Origin: Closterium sp. NIES-65
Lineage: Eukaryota; Streptophyta; Zygnematophyceae; Desmidiales; Closteriaceae
Assembly: GCA_948144175.1 (NCBI GenBank)
Contig: CANXME010001279.1
Coordinates: 124,001 to 188,000, forward strand
Reading direction: 5' to 3'
Length of the DNA: 64,000 nucleotides
A program made the position numbers and the translations under genes. The notes below the pieces were generated by a model. It did not search any database, was not told where the DNA came from, and saw only the letters and a program-made list of their open reading frames with translations. Shown piece by piece: positions 11,309-30,095 of this stretch (positions are counted from its first letter, which is position 1; each line of letters starts with the position of its first letter).

Positions 11309-11440
11309 GCTTGGGTGTCTCTGCCAGTGTCTGCCTTGTGCGGGCCAGAGCCTTAGCAGTGCGAGAGCAGGGCCCTCGCCCCAACGCCTCACTGATAAAC
11401 GCCGATGCATCCAGCAGCTTGTCAAAGTCTATGCCCGTCC
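11309..11440 (-). pseudogene. echo 2 of HMGCL last exon, with its own stop
   Basis: It encodes [20 protein letters not shown] and continues to ETPKL followed by a TAG at its end. This is nearly the same as the C-terminal half of the real exon 5 (ISQALGREP...ETPEL). It could serve as an alternative 3' end only if spliced; no upstream splice acceptor is evident. Confidence 0.8.
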
Positions 11441-11462
11441 TACCGCACCGCACCAATCTGCA

Positions 11463-14400
11463 TCACAGTTCAGGAGTCTCTCCCATTGTCTGCCTTGTGC
11501 GTGCCAAGGCCACAGCAGTGCGCGAGCAGGGCTCTCGCCCCAACGCCTGGCTGATAAACGCGGATGCATCGAGCAGCTTGTCAAAGTCTATGCCGGTGTG
11601 AATGCCCAGCCCGTGCAGCAGATACACCACGTCCTCTGTCGCCACGTTGCCTGACGCCCCCTTGGCGTAGGGACAGCCGCCTAGCCCTGCTATCGAGGAG
11701 TCGACCACTGAGACGCCCATCTGTGTGTGTGGGGGGTGTGGGAGTGGAGGGGAGGGCGGCAGCAGGCAAGCACGTGAGGTGGTAGGGCAAGTGAGGAAGC
11801 AAGCTCACGCGCTCATGACCCCCAGCAACAGCTCTCCATGCAGCAGGTACACCACATACTCTGTTGCCACGTTGCCTGATGCCCCCTTGGCGTAGAGACA
11901 GCCCCTGAGACCTGCTATTGAGGAATCCACCACTGATACTCCCATCTGTGTGTGGGGAGGGGAGGGCGGCAGCAGGCAAGTACGAGCTGGTAGCCCAGTC
12001 AAGAAGGAAGCCCGCGCACTAATGACTCCCAGCAACAGCCGAGCCCATGCAGCAGAGACACCACGTCCTCTGTTGTCACATTGCCTGACGCCCCCTTGGC
12101 GTAAAGACATCCCCCGAGACCTGCTATTGACGATGAGTGGACCACTGATACACCGATCGGTGTGCGTTGGTGGGGACGGGCAGGTGAAGGGAGACAGCAG
12201 GAGAACACACACCAGCACGAGCAATCACAGACGTTCCAGCCATCTCACCTGCAGCGACACGAGGATGGTGTCTAAGGCCTGGCTGTAGTTGTCGTGGACG
12301 TGCACTGCGAGGGAGGTGAGTCGTGGGATGATTCAGTAATTCAGCATACAGAAGCACCCCAAGCACTTCACCTAAGAGCCACCAAAGAAGTGTACCTGCA
12401 GCGCCACGAGGATGTTGGCAAGGGCCTGCCCGTAGGTGTCATGGAAGTGGACAGCGAGGCAGGCGGGCGGCACACTTGCACACACGGCGTCCAGCATGGG
12501 CGCCACGGAGCCTGGTGGGATGAAAGGGAGGGGAATTGGGAGAAAGGAGACTGTCGGGCTGTTGTGCCTGTGTGAGCAGCAATTCGGAGAGCGATAAACA
12601 GCATGCACGCACTCTCGTGCACACACAGCATGAACTCGCTCACATCACTGCTGCTATCATCAGTGCGACCACACAGAACCACACTGCACCGCTTTGAAGC
12701 TCACCAAGAGTGCCGACGCCGATGGTGTCCCCCAGAGACATCTCGTAGCACCCCATGTCGTGGAGAGCCTTGGCCACCCTCGCCACTGCTGCTGGGGCTA
12801 TGTGACCCTCATAGCACCTCACAGCACCGCACTGGATTGCACTGCACCGCTCTGAATCTTACCGGGAGTGCCAACGCCAATGGTATCACCGAGAGACACC
12901 TCGTAGCACCCCATGTCGTGCAGAGCCTTGGCCACCCTCGCCACTGCTGCCGGCTCTATGTGTCCTTCGTAGGGGCAGCCCACCGCACACGACACATAGC
13001 TGCGAAATCAACAGCACAAGGGGTTGAACGGCAGTAAGGACGTGCGGTAACATGGCGCCCTCCCTTCATCTCTTAGAGCAAATGGCTGAGCGCGCACGGA
13101 CAAAAGAGTGAGGGATAGGGACCTAGAAGTAGGGACACATTACGGCCCCCCTCAACTCTATAAGAATGAATCACTTATGACGGCTTTCAGAAGTACCCTG
13201 CGCTGCAGCCTCAACCAAGGAACAAGGAACAAGGAACAATAACAAATAAACCAGCATCTGCCGTACCTTCTCTTACTGATGCCAATCATACCCCACCCTG
13301 ACTCACCCTCTCACAAGAATGCCCATCTCCTTCGCAGCATCGCAAACCGCTCTGTACCTCTCCAAACTCTCCTCCATCGAGCAATTGATATTCTTCTTGG
13401 AAAACGCCTCGGAAGCAGCAGCAAACACGGCCACCTCCTTGGCCCCGGCTGCTACAGCGTTCTCAAGGCCTCTCAAGTTGGGGGTTAGAACCGGTAGCTT
13501 GGTGCGGCCGTTGCTCTGCACTTGCTGCATCACCTCCGGTGCGTCAGAAAGCTGAAAATTGGGGAGGTAGGGAGCAGGAGTGGCGGGGGAGAAGGGGGAA
13601 GAGGGACTGTGGCAGCAGCAAACACGACCACCTACTTGGCCCCGGCTTCTTCCCACACTCGCTATAAGCAGCAGAATCACGAGCATTAGTAACCCTCACT
13701 TGGGGAATTCACTTGGGCGAGACGAAGTTGGTAGCCTCCACCACGGGCAGCCCAGCAGCCATGAGGCGGTGAATGAGCCCCACCTTCACGCCCACCGCCA
13801 CCTGCTGCTTCTCGTTCTGCAGCCGATGAAACTCACCTACACTCGTTATAAGCAGCCGCAGCGCTAGAAACCCTCACCTGTGGGACCCACTTGGGGGACA
13901 CGAAGCTGGTAGCCTCCACAACAGGCAGCCCGGCGGCCATGAGGCGATGAATGAGTTCCACCTTCACGCCCACCGCCACCTGCTGCTTCTCGTTCTGCAG
14001 CCCGTCTCGCGGCCCCACCTCCACCACCTTCACATACCGCGGCAGCCACTGCAGCGGGTCTGACCTCACCGCTTCTGGAACCCTGCTCTCACTCTCACCC
14101 TTGCCATTGCCGCTGGTGCCGCTGGTGCCATCAATGGCACTGAGGTTACCTATGCCGTTAGTACATTTTTTGTGCTCTTGGCTCGCGCTAACGGCACCGC
14201 TATTGCTAGGCACGGTGAATTCTCTCTCGCGCTGTTCTCCTACGGGTTTGACCCCCCTCAACTGCTCCCCTCTTGGGCTGGCCCCCCTGAGCTGCTGCCC
14301 GCGCGGGCTGTTTTCGCAGCTGCTGGTGGCGGCCGTGGCTGCTTCGTGCAGCTCTCGCCACCATGCAGCGCCGCCCAACCCCGACCCCGTGCCTGCAGCG

Positions 14401-14819
14401 AATTGGATCGCCTGCCAGCTGCCCCCGCTTCCCTGTAACGACCGCGCACCGCTGCTGCTGCTGCTGCTGCTCATGGTCATGCTGCTGGTGCTGAAGCTGC
14501 TGCTGTTGCTCATGCTTCTCGAGAAGGGTAACGGCGAGAGGAACGAGACTCCTTGGAAAGGAAACGCATCCACATCCAGACCGGCGCACAGGTGGCTGAC
14601 TCCGATTGGACCTGCTAAAGCGGCGGTTGCGGCTGCTGCCGCTGTCGTTGCGGCAGATGCCGTGGCTGCTTGAACCGCCATGGAACTGCACGCACTCATA
14701 GTGTGGTTAGTGATGGGAGATTCTAGGTGGTGAGGGTTGTGAGCGTCTAGGTGGTGAGTCACCGTGCTGGACGGAACTACCGGTGCTTGTGGTGACGCGT
14801 GAGAGGCCTCCAATCCCAT
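11463..14819 (-). CDS. HMGCL: hydroxymethylglutaryl-CoA lyase, 5 exons
   Basis: The enzyme cleaves HMG-CoA to acetyl-CoA and acetoacetate, the last step of leucine breakdown. Exons, in transcription order: 14819-13878, 13551-13307, 12999-12863, 12511-12396, 11720-11463. All junctions are GT/AG and phases agree (0, 2, 1, 0), giving 565 residues. Seen residues: GPRDG (269-273), HFHDTYGQ (463-470) and the catalytic-cysteine block [14 protein letters not shown] (C496). The first ~260 residues are long, low in complexity (Ala, Ser, Gly) and not conserved. ATG 14819 gives the longest frame; ATG 14699 is an alternative. A long non-conserved N-terminus is also known from plant HMG-CoA lyases. The introns are full of partial exon copies, listed separately. 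Targeting, possibly mitochondrial, is inferred from the family. Confidence 0.9.
11826..11944 (-). pseudogene. echo of HMGCL exon 5, 5' half
   Basis: It begins, after an intact acceptor (CACACAG|ATG), with [20 protein letters not shown] and runs into intron-like sequence after YLLHGE. The catalytic-block GLGGCPY is changed to GLRGCLY, though its cysteine is kept. Splicing into it would truncate the protein. Confidence 0.8.
12049..12156 (-). pseudogene. second echo of HMGCL exon 5, 5' half
   Basis: It encodes [20 protein letters not shown] and on through [11 protein letters not shown], then diverges. The initial ATG of the exon copy is ATC and no AG acceptor precedes it, so it is unlikely to be used. 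Confidence 0.75.
12247..12312 (-). pseudogene. echo of HMGCL exon 4, 3' half with intact donor
   Basis: It encodes [20 protein letters not shown] before CAG|GTGAG, matching [20 protein letters not shown] of the real exon 4, downstream of it in the intron. The HFHD catalytic histidine pair is kept as HVHD. It has a good donor but no evident acceptor. Confidence 0.75.
12706..12822 (-). pseudogene. echo of HMGCL exon 3, 3' part
   Basis: It encodes [20 protein letters not shown] and continues to [16 protein letters not shown] with a GTGAG donor. The first third of the exon ([10 protein letters not shown]) is replaced, so it lacks a usable start. It lies just downstream of the real exon 3. Confidence 0.8.
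13611..13655 (-). pseudogene. short echo of HMGCL exon 2
   Basis: It encodes EAGAK, a stop, then VVVFAAA, matching [13 protein letters not shown] of exon 2. It lies in the intron just upstream of that exon. Confidence 0.6.
13700..13823 (-). pseudogene. echo of HMGCL exon 1, 3' end
   Basis: It encodes [20 protein letters not shown] and on through [11 protein letters not shown], where the real exon reads KW; here the Trp codon is TGA. It is followed by GTGAGG like the true donor. The distance to the true exon end is about 180 bp. Confidence 0.85.
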
Positions 14820-21929
<7,110 letters not shown>

Positions 21930-22930
21930 TCTGGGTGTGCCCCCTCATGTCGATGTTTTAGCACCTAGTGTACGATAGGAGTTGCTAGAATTCGTGATTT
22001 TCCTATCATCCTCCAAAATGGAGGATGGATGATGAAGGAACAATTGCAGATACTACTTGGGGTCAAGTGTCAACATCTCAATGTATACCAACTGATCAAT
22101 GACCACTGTTATTCACACTATCATGCAGCATTCATGTGAGGAAATCCTATCTTAGTCGGGCAGTATTGCATCATGTATATTATAATTTTTAAACACACAT
22201 TGTGTTTTTTTAAATTGTGTATTGTGAAAGCGAAGCTGCTTGTACTGCACAATTGGCATCGTCGAAGCGCGCTAAACGCCCTTCTCCAACTACAAAAACC
22301 ATGGGTTGGAGTTCATTTCCCTCCACCCACGCTTCTCGATTTTCCAACGGCTCACTCAACATTCCCACCACCCACCCCAGAGTAAACCGTGCCACTTGGA
22401 TAGGGTACATCTTAGCTAGTGTTATTCGATTGCACTAGCTTGTGTTCAACGTTGATGCAAATGTTGTAATAAGCCATTTGTAATGAGAACGATGCCAATT
22501 GATAAGAATAAGAAAGCAAGCTTTCTCAATTGTACAGCTTAAACTGCTGAACTCGTGAAAGTGCCTGGCCACTTGGAAGTCAGTTTCTGCCTGATACTGT
22601 TTTGTCATGTCCAGACATTCCATTGCCAAACCTGTCATTTAGAGCGTGTTCCTACACCTCGAATCAGACACACCTCGTATCAGCTTCATGTGGTGAAATA
22701 CGTTTCAGTGTGTTCGACTGCGGTTGGATGTGCTTTTGTGCGGTTCGACGTGAATCTGATACCGTACAAGGTTGCCTGAAATGAGGCCATAGGACCACGC
22801 TCTTAGTACCTCATCTAAATAGCAGGGTACACTGATTTCGTAAGGGTGAAAATATATATCATGCCCAAAAACGATGCTCGAATCACTTGTAGCCTAGTGC
22901 AGACACACTAATTTACATAGTTAACGTTAG
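21930..22930. other. enolase 3' UTR and intergenic DNA, no gene seen
   Basis: This stretch is AT-richer and holds only short unsupported frames. No RNA gene or repeat is recognised. Confidence 0.5.
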
Positions 22931-23011
22931 CATCGATTCCCATCCCAGTCTCACAAGCATCTAGAGGGGAGCATTTGGAAATCAGTTTCGTCACCGAACT
23001 CGGCGCGGAAG
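22930..23011 (-). pseudogene. remnant of copia H gag left of copia G
   Basis: Read on the minus strand and across copia G (after removing one GGAAG), the frame from 30095 continues as LEDAF then RAEFGDETDFQMLP. This resembles the LDDAWRVQFPQATELP segment after the zinc knuckle of copia C. Similarity fades below about 22940. Confidence 0.45.
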
Positions 23012-23144
23012 TGTCAAATTATGTGTATGATATATATGGTTAGGCTGTAGTGGGGTAGCCAATATAAGGTACAGCCCCGTTTAGTGTTTCATACTTGTAC
23101 TCCACTCTTTCATAGTGCATTCATTCCTGCCTAGACTTATGACA
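23012..23144 (+). repeat. 5' LTR of copia G
   Basis: The LTR is 133 bp, TGTCAAATT to TTATGACA, with a TATA-like GATATATATGG near its start. Confidence 0.92.
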
Positions 23145-23157
23145 TGGTATTCAGACC

Positions 23158-23799
23158 ACTAGGTCCGTAGGACCGTCTTTTTTTCGGGCCCACCTACCGC
23201 TACTACCCCACGACTATGACTGTGACTGTGCCTAGGATGTGTTGCACTGCGCGCACTGTCTGCCTGGTGCCTGCTGTCTGCTGTCTGAGCTGTCTGCTGT
23301 TTGAGATGTCTGCTGCTGCTTCGCGCGCGCAGACTTTTTTGCTTTGCGTGTCGCCCTCCCTGCTCGCGTCGTGCCTCGGCAGTCGCGTCGCGCCTCGGCA
23401 GTCGCGTTGCGCCCCGCGCACCGCCCGCGCAGCCCACATCAAACCCGCGCAGCGCGCGCGCGGCTCGCAGCTGCCCCGCGCACCGCCTGCGCCGAGCAAG
23501 TGCAGCGCGCGCGTGGCCCGCAGCTGCCCCGCGCACCGCTTGCACAGCCCGCGCCGAGCATGCGCAGCGCGCGCGCGGTCTGCAGCTGCCCCGCGCACCG
23601 TTCGCGCCGCGCAGCCCGCGCTGCGCGCCGCCCTACCTGCTCAAGCCACGCCTCTGCAACCTGCGCGCGGCCTGCTGCTGCCCCGCGCGCTACCTGAGCT
23701 GCCTGCGCCTGCTTTGCGCGCCGCCCTTGCTGCTCGCGCCCTTTGTCTGCTGCCTGCTGCCTACTGCCTTTGCCTACTGCCGTTGCCTGCACTGCGATT
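23158..23799 (+). promoter_or_regulatory. copia G leader with hairpin and GC-rich repeats
   Basis: Just after the PBS lies the hairpin GGTCC-GTA-GGACC, then a T run and GGGCCCACC. The rest (about 23380-23760) is C/G-rich repeats built on GCGCGCAGCCCGCGC and CAGCTGCCCCGCGCACCG. Several ATGs occur but no conserved frame before 23800. Confidence 0.65.
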
Positions 23800-26700
23800 A
23801 TGGCGACACTTAATGTTCTCGCGTTTGAGCCTGACGGTCGCCCGATAGAGTTTACCACGTGGCTCGATAATCTCCAACTGTTTCTTCTGACTAATGCCAA
23901 AGACGGCGTTTCACTGTTCGATTACGCGTCTGGCACTGCCGTTGCTCCTGCTGACGATGCTACCGCTCTCGAACAGTCACAGTGGCAGACTCGCGATGCT
24001 GCTGCACGCCTAGCTATTCGAAGTCATCTGCTAATCACTGAGCGCGCGCATTTCAGCCAGCACAAAACTGCTAAGGCACTGTATGACGCTCTAGTTGCGC
24101 GCTACTCCTCCGCGGCCACTGCAGCCCTAGGTCGGCTCATGCTACCCTACGTGTTCCCAGACTTGTCCTTGTTTACCACTGTAGGTACTTCTCGTGGTAC
24201 TCCTCGCACTCCCCTCTTTGAGGGGTGCTCCCCCTCCCCTCTTACCCCCTCCTACGCCTCCGCACCTGCTGCTGTCAACCTCCTTGGTGATGAGAAGGTC
24301 GCAACTGCTTCCGCTCCTAGTGGGAAGCGCAGGGGTGGAAGGGGTGGCGGACGTGGCGGTGGAGGGGGCGGTGGTGTAGGCGGCGGGGGAGGTGGAGGTG
24401 GTGGGGGTGGTCGTGGGGGTGGAGGTGGTGGTGGGGGCGGTGGTGGTGCCGGGAGCATTGGCGCTGGCAGTGGCGGTGGTGGCGGAGGGGGGAGTGGTGG
24501 TGGCGGCAGTGGTGGGGGCTTGGGTGACACCAGTGGTGGCTAGGGGCAGCAGCAGCAACAACAGCAGTAGCACCAGCACCAGCAGCCGCAGCAGCGTCAG
24601 CGCCAGACCCCCACTTCCCAGCAGCTTCTTGAGTGGTATGCTGGGCGTGGGGCGTCTAGGGGTCCTGATCGCCGCCCCTATATCATTCATGCAGGTCCCC
24701 GCGCTGGTCGCCAGTGCACCGGCTTTCACAGTGAGTACCGCTGCTTCGCTCGGCTTAGCGACGCCTAGCGCGTCAAATTTCCTGATGCTACTAAGTTCCC
24801 CAACTGGACAGACCTGCTTAGGCGTAATGTACCTATCTTTGATCTTGACTATGACTCTATTCTTGCTGCCATGTATGCATTGACTGTTAGTGCTGAGGCT
24901 GACTGCTACTTGTGTGTGCCGCCTGACCCCGGTATAGCCCCAGATATAGCGCCTGCATCTCTAGGTGCTAGTGAGTCTGCTCTCCTTGGTACTGCGTCCG
25001 CACAGGCCTTGCACACCTATACACTTGACTCTGGTGCTTCCCGCTGTTTCTTTCGCGACAGCACCATAGTCACTCCCCTCCCTGCCCCTGTCCCTGTCTC
25101 ACTGGCTGACCCCTCTGGGGGCCCAATGCTTGCACGGTCTTCCAATATGCTTCCGTGTCCGGCGGTCCCGTCTGGTGAGCTGTTTGGTCTCCACCTCCCC
25201 TCGTTCTCTACGAACTTGGTGAGCAATGTCGTCCTTTAGGATCACTGGGTTGACACCTTTACTCCTGGAAGACAGCGTCTGGCGATCTGCACGTGCTCCC
25301 GAGCCGGCCGTCACCTCGCCACGTTCACACTTGCGCCTAGGTCCAGTCTGTACACCCTCACCACTGCGTCGCGCTCCACCCCTTTGTCTCCTCAGCTGTA
25401 CGCGTCCAGTCAGGTAGCTACCCAGTGTGAGTGTCGCAACCTGTTGCACCAGACTCTCTTGTGGCACCACCGCCTTGGTCACCCCTCCCTGCCTCGCCTT
25501 TGTGGCATGCACTCTCGTCGCCTGGTCTCTGGTCTTCCTCGGTCTCTGCCCTCCCTCCCTCCCTCGCCTGCGACGCCCTCCATTCTTTGCGTTGAGGGGC
25601 GGCAGCGCGCCGCTCCTCACTCCTCCTCGTTCCCTCCCACAGAGGCTCCGCTGCAGACTCTCCACCTGGACGTGTGGGGCCTAGCCCGCGTCCATGGACA
25701 GGGCCACGAGCGGTACGTCCTGCTGGTAGTCGACGACTACACGCGTTACACCACGGTCTTCCCCTTGCGGCACAAGGGGGAGGTCCCTGATGTTTTGATC
25801 CCTTGGATCCGCGCTGTTCGTCTCCAGCTCCGCGAGCAGTTCCAGTCGGACCTTCCTGTCCTGCGTCTGCACTCCGACAGAGGTGGTGAGTTTTCCTCCG
25901 ACCTCTTGCGAGCCTACTGTGAGGAGCATGGCATCCGCCAGACGTTCACGCTTCTAGCCTCTCCGCAGCAGAATGGGGTTGCTGAGCGTCGCATTGGCTT
26001 AGTCATGGAGGTCGCTCGTACCTCCATGATCCATGTGGCTGCCCCCCATTGTATGTGGCCGTTTGCGGTCCGGTACGCTGCGTATCAGCTCAACCTCTGG
26101 CCCCGTGTCTCCGTGCTGGAGACTTCGCCCACACTGCGCTGGACAGGGGAGATTGGTGATGCGTCGCGTTTCCGAGTCTGGGGTGCCCGTGCCTTCGTCC
26201 GTGATACCACTCCGGACAAGCTCTCCCCTCGCGCCATTCCCTGCGTCTTCCTTGGATTTGTCCTTGATGCGCCTGGCTAGCAGTTTTACGACCCCGCCTC
26301 GCGCCGTGTCTTTCCGTCTCAGGACGTCACCTTTGACGATTCAGTCCCCTTTTACCATCTCTTTCCCTACCGCAGTGCCCCTCGCCCCCCCCCCCGCCGC
26401 TCTTTCTCGCTCCAGGTCCTCCCCAAGTAGACCCCCTTCCTGCGCCAGGTCCTGCTCCTTCAGGTGTTTCTTAGGTAGACCCTCCCGTGCCTGCACATGT
26501 TGAGGTCACTGGTGACTCAGGTCCTGCTGGGGGTGGTCCTGCTCGAGGTGCTATCTCTGGGGGTGCTGAGCCTGGGGGTGCGGAGCCTGAGCGTGAGGAG
26601 CCTGGGGGTGCTGAGCCTGGGGGTGCGGAGCCGGTGCGTGAGGAGCTTGGGGGTGCTGAGCCTGGGGGTACGGAGCCTGGGGGTGCTGAGCTTGAGAGTG

Positions 26701-29700
26701 AGGAGCCTGGAGGTGTTGAGCCTAAGCGTGAGGAGGCTGGAGGTACTACGCCTGGGGGTGATGCCTCTGGGGGTGCTGAGCCTAAGCGTGAGGAGCCTGG
26801 GGGTGCTGAGTCTGGGGGTGCGGCGCCTGAGGGTACTGAGATTGCTGGTGCGCGGCCGCCTTCGTCCACGTGTGCCTCTCTCCCCTCAGCAGCTGCACAA
26901 GTGGTTCGCTAGTCGTCAGGGTCGCGCTGCAGGAGCTCGAAGCTCTGCAGCTAGGAGTGGTGCTGGTACTTTGTCTACAGGAGGTGGTGGAGTCGCTGGT
27001 TCCGTAGGTGCTCGTACTGGAGGTACTAGAGCTGCTGGGGCTGGCGGTGCTGAGTCTGGGGGTGCTGCTGCTTGAGACCCTTGGGCTGGAGGTGCCGGTT
27101 CTGGGGGTACTGCTCCTGGTGACGCTGGTACGGGAGGTGTTGGAGCTAGAGGTTCTGGAGCTGCTGGTGACGCTGGTACTGGACATGCTGGCGCAGGAGT
27201 TTCTGGGGCTGCTAGTGACGCTGGTACTGGAGGTGCTGGCGCTGGAGGTTCTGGAGCTGCTGGTGATAATGGTACTAGAGGTGCTGGCGCTGGAGGTCTT
27301 GGAGCTGCTGGTGGTGCTAGCGCTCGAGGAGCTGGAGCTGGAGGTTCTGGAGCTGCTGGAGGTGCTGGAGCTGCTCGTGGTGCTGGAGCTGCTAGAGGTG
27401 CTAAAGCTGCTCGTGGTGCTGGAGCTGCTAGTGGTGCTGGAGCTGCTGGTGGTGTTGGAGCTGCTGGTGGTGCTGGAGCTGCTGGTGGTGGCGCTGCGCA
27501 GCCACGACTGTTCTTTGCTCCGCCGTCTCCGTCGTCTCCGCCACCGCCTGACTCCGTGCTTCGCCAGGTTCTTAGCCTCCCGTCGTCTATTGGTCTTCCG
27601 TTACAGCCTAGCTCACCGCTACCTGCTCCTTCTCCTTACACTGAGTAGCCCAGAGGGCTTGTTGAGCGTCGTGAGCCTACGTCGCGTCCTATCTCGCTTG
27701 TCCGCACTGGCCGTCGTGTTCGTCGTCCGCGTCCGCCGGCTGTCCTTGGCACACACCTCATGGCTCTGCGTCCGTCCTCTGCTCCGCAACGTGTTCCTCT
27801 GCTGTCCCCTCCTGTGTCTTCTCCGTCTGTCGTTGCTGACCCTGAGTCTGGCCAGTTTCATGCTGAGCACCCTAGTGTCACGCGTCTGCTAACCACTGTT
27901 GTCAGTGACCCGTCGTTTGCGTCTGCCTTCGTCGCTGAGCTTGTTGACTTTGCTGCTGCCTATCGTGTAGACTACGCCGCTAGTCTTGTTGCTGAGTCTG
28001 AGTCTGTCTGTCCTCCGTCCGTCGGAGGTGAGTGTGCTCTTGGCACGCACATCCTTGAGGACAGGCAGGAGGACCTAGAGTGTCTTGCAGCCGCTGCGCC
28101 TCATCTCGTGGCCATGCTGCTTGCCCCTGAGGGAGACCCGGATGCTCCAGACATCCCGACCAAGCGCTCTTACGCTGAGGCGATCGTGGGTGAGTACTCC
28201 TCTCAGTGGTAGGCAGCCATGGACGCAGAGATGGCATCCTAGAAGTCTAGAGGCACTTACGTTGACGAGGTTCCCCCTCCCGGGGCGAACATCGTCGATG
28301 GCATGTGGATTTTCAGGGTGAAGCGCCCGCCAGGTTCTCCGCCTGTCTTCAAGGCTCGTTACGTTTCTCAAGGTTTCAGTCAGCGAGAGGGAGTTGACTT
28401 CTTCCAGACCTTCTCCCCCACCCCGAAGATGACCACTCTTCGGGTGCTACTCCACGTTGCCGCTCAGCGTGAATACGAGCTTCACTCTCTTGACTTCAGC
28501 ACAACTTTCTTACAGGGCAGCCTGCACGAGGAGATCTGGCTGTGCCGCCCGCCTGGCTTCACTGGGTCGTTCCCTCCTAGTACCCAGTGGAGTCTCCGGC
28601 GGCCGGTCTACGATCTCCGCCAGGCGCCCCGTGAGTGGCACGACACACTGAGGACGATACTTGTGGCTCTTGGGTTTGCTCCGTCGTCTGCTGACCCGTC
28701 GCTGTTTCTGCGCACCGACACTTTGCTGCCGCCGTTCTACATCCTCGTGTACATCGACGACTTGGTCTTTGCCACTGCTGACACTAAGGCTCTCGCCCTG
28801 GTGAAGTCGGAGCTGCAGAAGAGACACACGTGCACAGAGCTGGGTGAGCTGCGCAGTTACTTTGGCTTGCTGATCACCCGAGACAGAGCACGCCGCACCA
28901 TCACACTGACTCAGTCACACATGGTGCAGCAGGTCCTTCAGCGCTTCGGCTTCATGTGGTCCTCAGCACAGGCCACTCCTCTAGCTACACGTCACTCGCT
29001 CTCAGCTCCACCTTCGGACGAGTCTGTAGAGCCGAGTGGTCCTTACCCAGAGCTAGTTGGCTGCCTCATGTACCTGATGACCTGCACTCGTCCTGACCTT
29101 GCGTACGCTCTTGGCCTTCTGGCTTGCTACATGGCTCCTGGTTGGCACCGAAGGGTGCACATGGATGCTGCTAAGAGGGTACTACGCTACTTGCGCAGTA
29201 CATCGGGCATGGGGCTCGTGCTTGGAGGATAGGGCAACATTGTCCTCACTGGGCACTCAGACGCTTCTTGGGTTGACGACTAGGCTACGCAGCAGACGTC
29301 ATAGGGTTACATGTTTAGCCTTGGCTCTGGTTTAGTTTCTTGGCATTCTACACGCTCGTCTTCGATTCTCAGCTCCAGTTGTGAAGTTGAGATCTACGCC
29401 ACAGCCATGGCTGCACAGGAGTTATGCTGGCTCACCTACCTGCTGACCGACTTGGGAGAGCGGCCTCGTTCTCCTCCAGTGTTGTACGTTGACAACAAGG
29501 CCGCCATTGGCTTATGTCAGGAGCACAGACTGGAGCACAGAACAAAGCACATCGCTCTGCGTTACTTCCTTGCTCGAGAGCTGCGGCAGCGTGGTTAGCT
29601 TCGTCTTGCTCACGTGGCCACTCGGGCCAACACTGCTGATATATTCACCAAGGCACTTCCGTCTAGTGATCATTAGCGTTTCTGCACTTTGTTAGGCCTT

Positions 29701-29729
29701 GTGCCCACGTTTCCTTACTTGCTGTAGAC
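23800..29729 (+). pseudogene. gag-pol: copia G gag-pol polyprotein, many TAG stops
   Basis: Order: gag from ATG 23800 (MATLNVLAFEPDGRPIEFTT), a polyglycine stretch (24340-24540), the altered zinc knuckle (CTGFHSEYRC, near 24705-24740), protease LDSGAS (about 25027), GAG-pre-integrase WHHRLGHPSLPRL, integrase D-D-E core (LHLDVWG, LHSDRGGEFSS, QNGVAERRIGL), a Gly/Ala and G-A-E-P repeat spacer (26500-27500), reverse transcriptase with intact YIDD (about 28760), and RNase H with TKHIALRYF (about 29550). In-frame TAGs at 24541, 24568, 24766, 25237, 26278, 26472, 28210, 28240, 29230, 29281, 29302, 29596 and 29674 interrupt it, plus a frameshift at the C run near 26390. No TAA or TGA was found in these frames. 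Confidence 0.9.
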
Positions 29730-29957
29730 TTTGCTTGTAGTGTGATCTATATATATATATACCTGCATGCTTGCTCTGCTAGATAGAGATTGCTGTGATG
29801 TTGTTGTTACATATATACCTCTGCATGTGAACTGGCGTTGTGGCCCTTTGCTTGTGCTCAGTGTGTGTGGTGACGTTGTGATCTACCCTGAGCTTGCTTT
29901 GCTTCTCTTGATTGGTCTTGTGACCCCTTGCTCTCGCCCACTTTGCCTATGGGGGTG

Positions 29958-30090
29958 TGTCAAATTATATGTATGATATATATGGTTAGGCTGGAGTGGG
30001 GTAGCGAATATGGGGTACAGCCCCGTTTAGGGTTTCATACTTGTACCCAACAATTTCATAGTGCATTCATTCCTGCCTAGACTTCTGACA
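29958..30090 (+). repeat. 3' LTR of copia G
   Basis: The LTR is 133 bp and differs from the 5' copy at about 11 positions. GGAAG follows. Confidence 0.92.
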
Positions 30091-30095
30091 GGAAG

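Larger units (their letters stand above)
23012..30090 (+). mobile_element. Ty1/copia retrotransposon G, full length but decayed
   Basis: LTRs of 133 bp bound it (23012-23144 and 29958-30090, about 92% identical). It has a perfect 5-bp target duplication GGAAG (23007-23011, 30091-30095). PBS TGGTATTCAGACC is at 23145-23157 and polypurine tract TATGGGGGTG at 29948-29957. It is the only copia of this clade on the plus strand here, inserted in the gag of copia H. Its age is greater than C or F by LTR divergence. Confidence 0.93.

Noticed and set aside
22173-22784. Several short frames after enolase, considered as a small gene
   Set aside because: No conserved motif, splice pattern or codon signal is visible; left as intergenic.
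23216-23848. 210-residue Ala/Arg/Cys-rich open frame
   Set aside because: It covers the GC-rich leader repeats of copia G; the real gag starts at 23800 in family alignment.
27008-27892. Long leucine/valine-rich open frame that looks membrane-like
   Set aside because: It is a shifted frame of the Gly/Ala repeat spacer of copia G; the element's real frame runs through the same bases.
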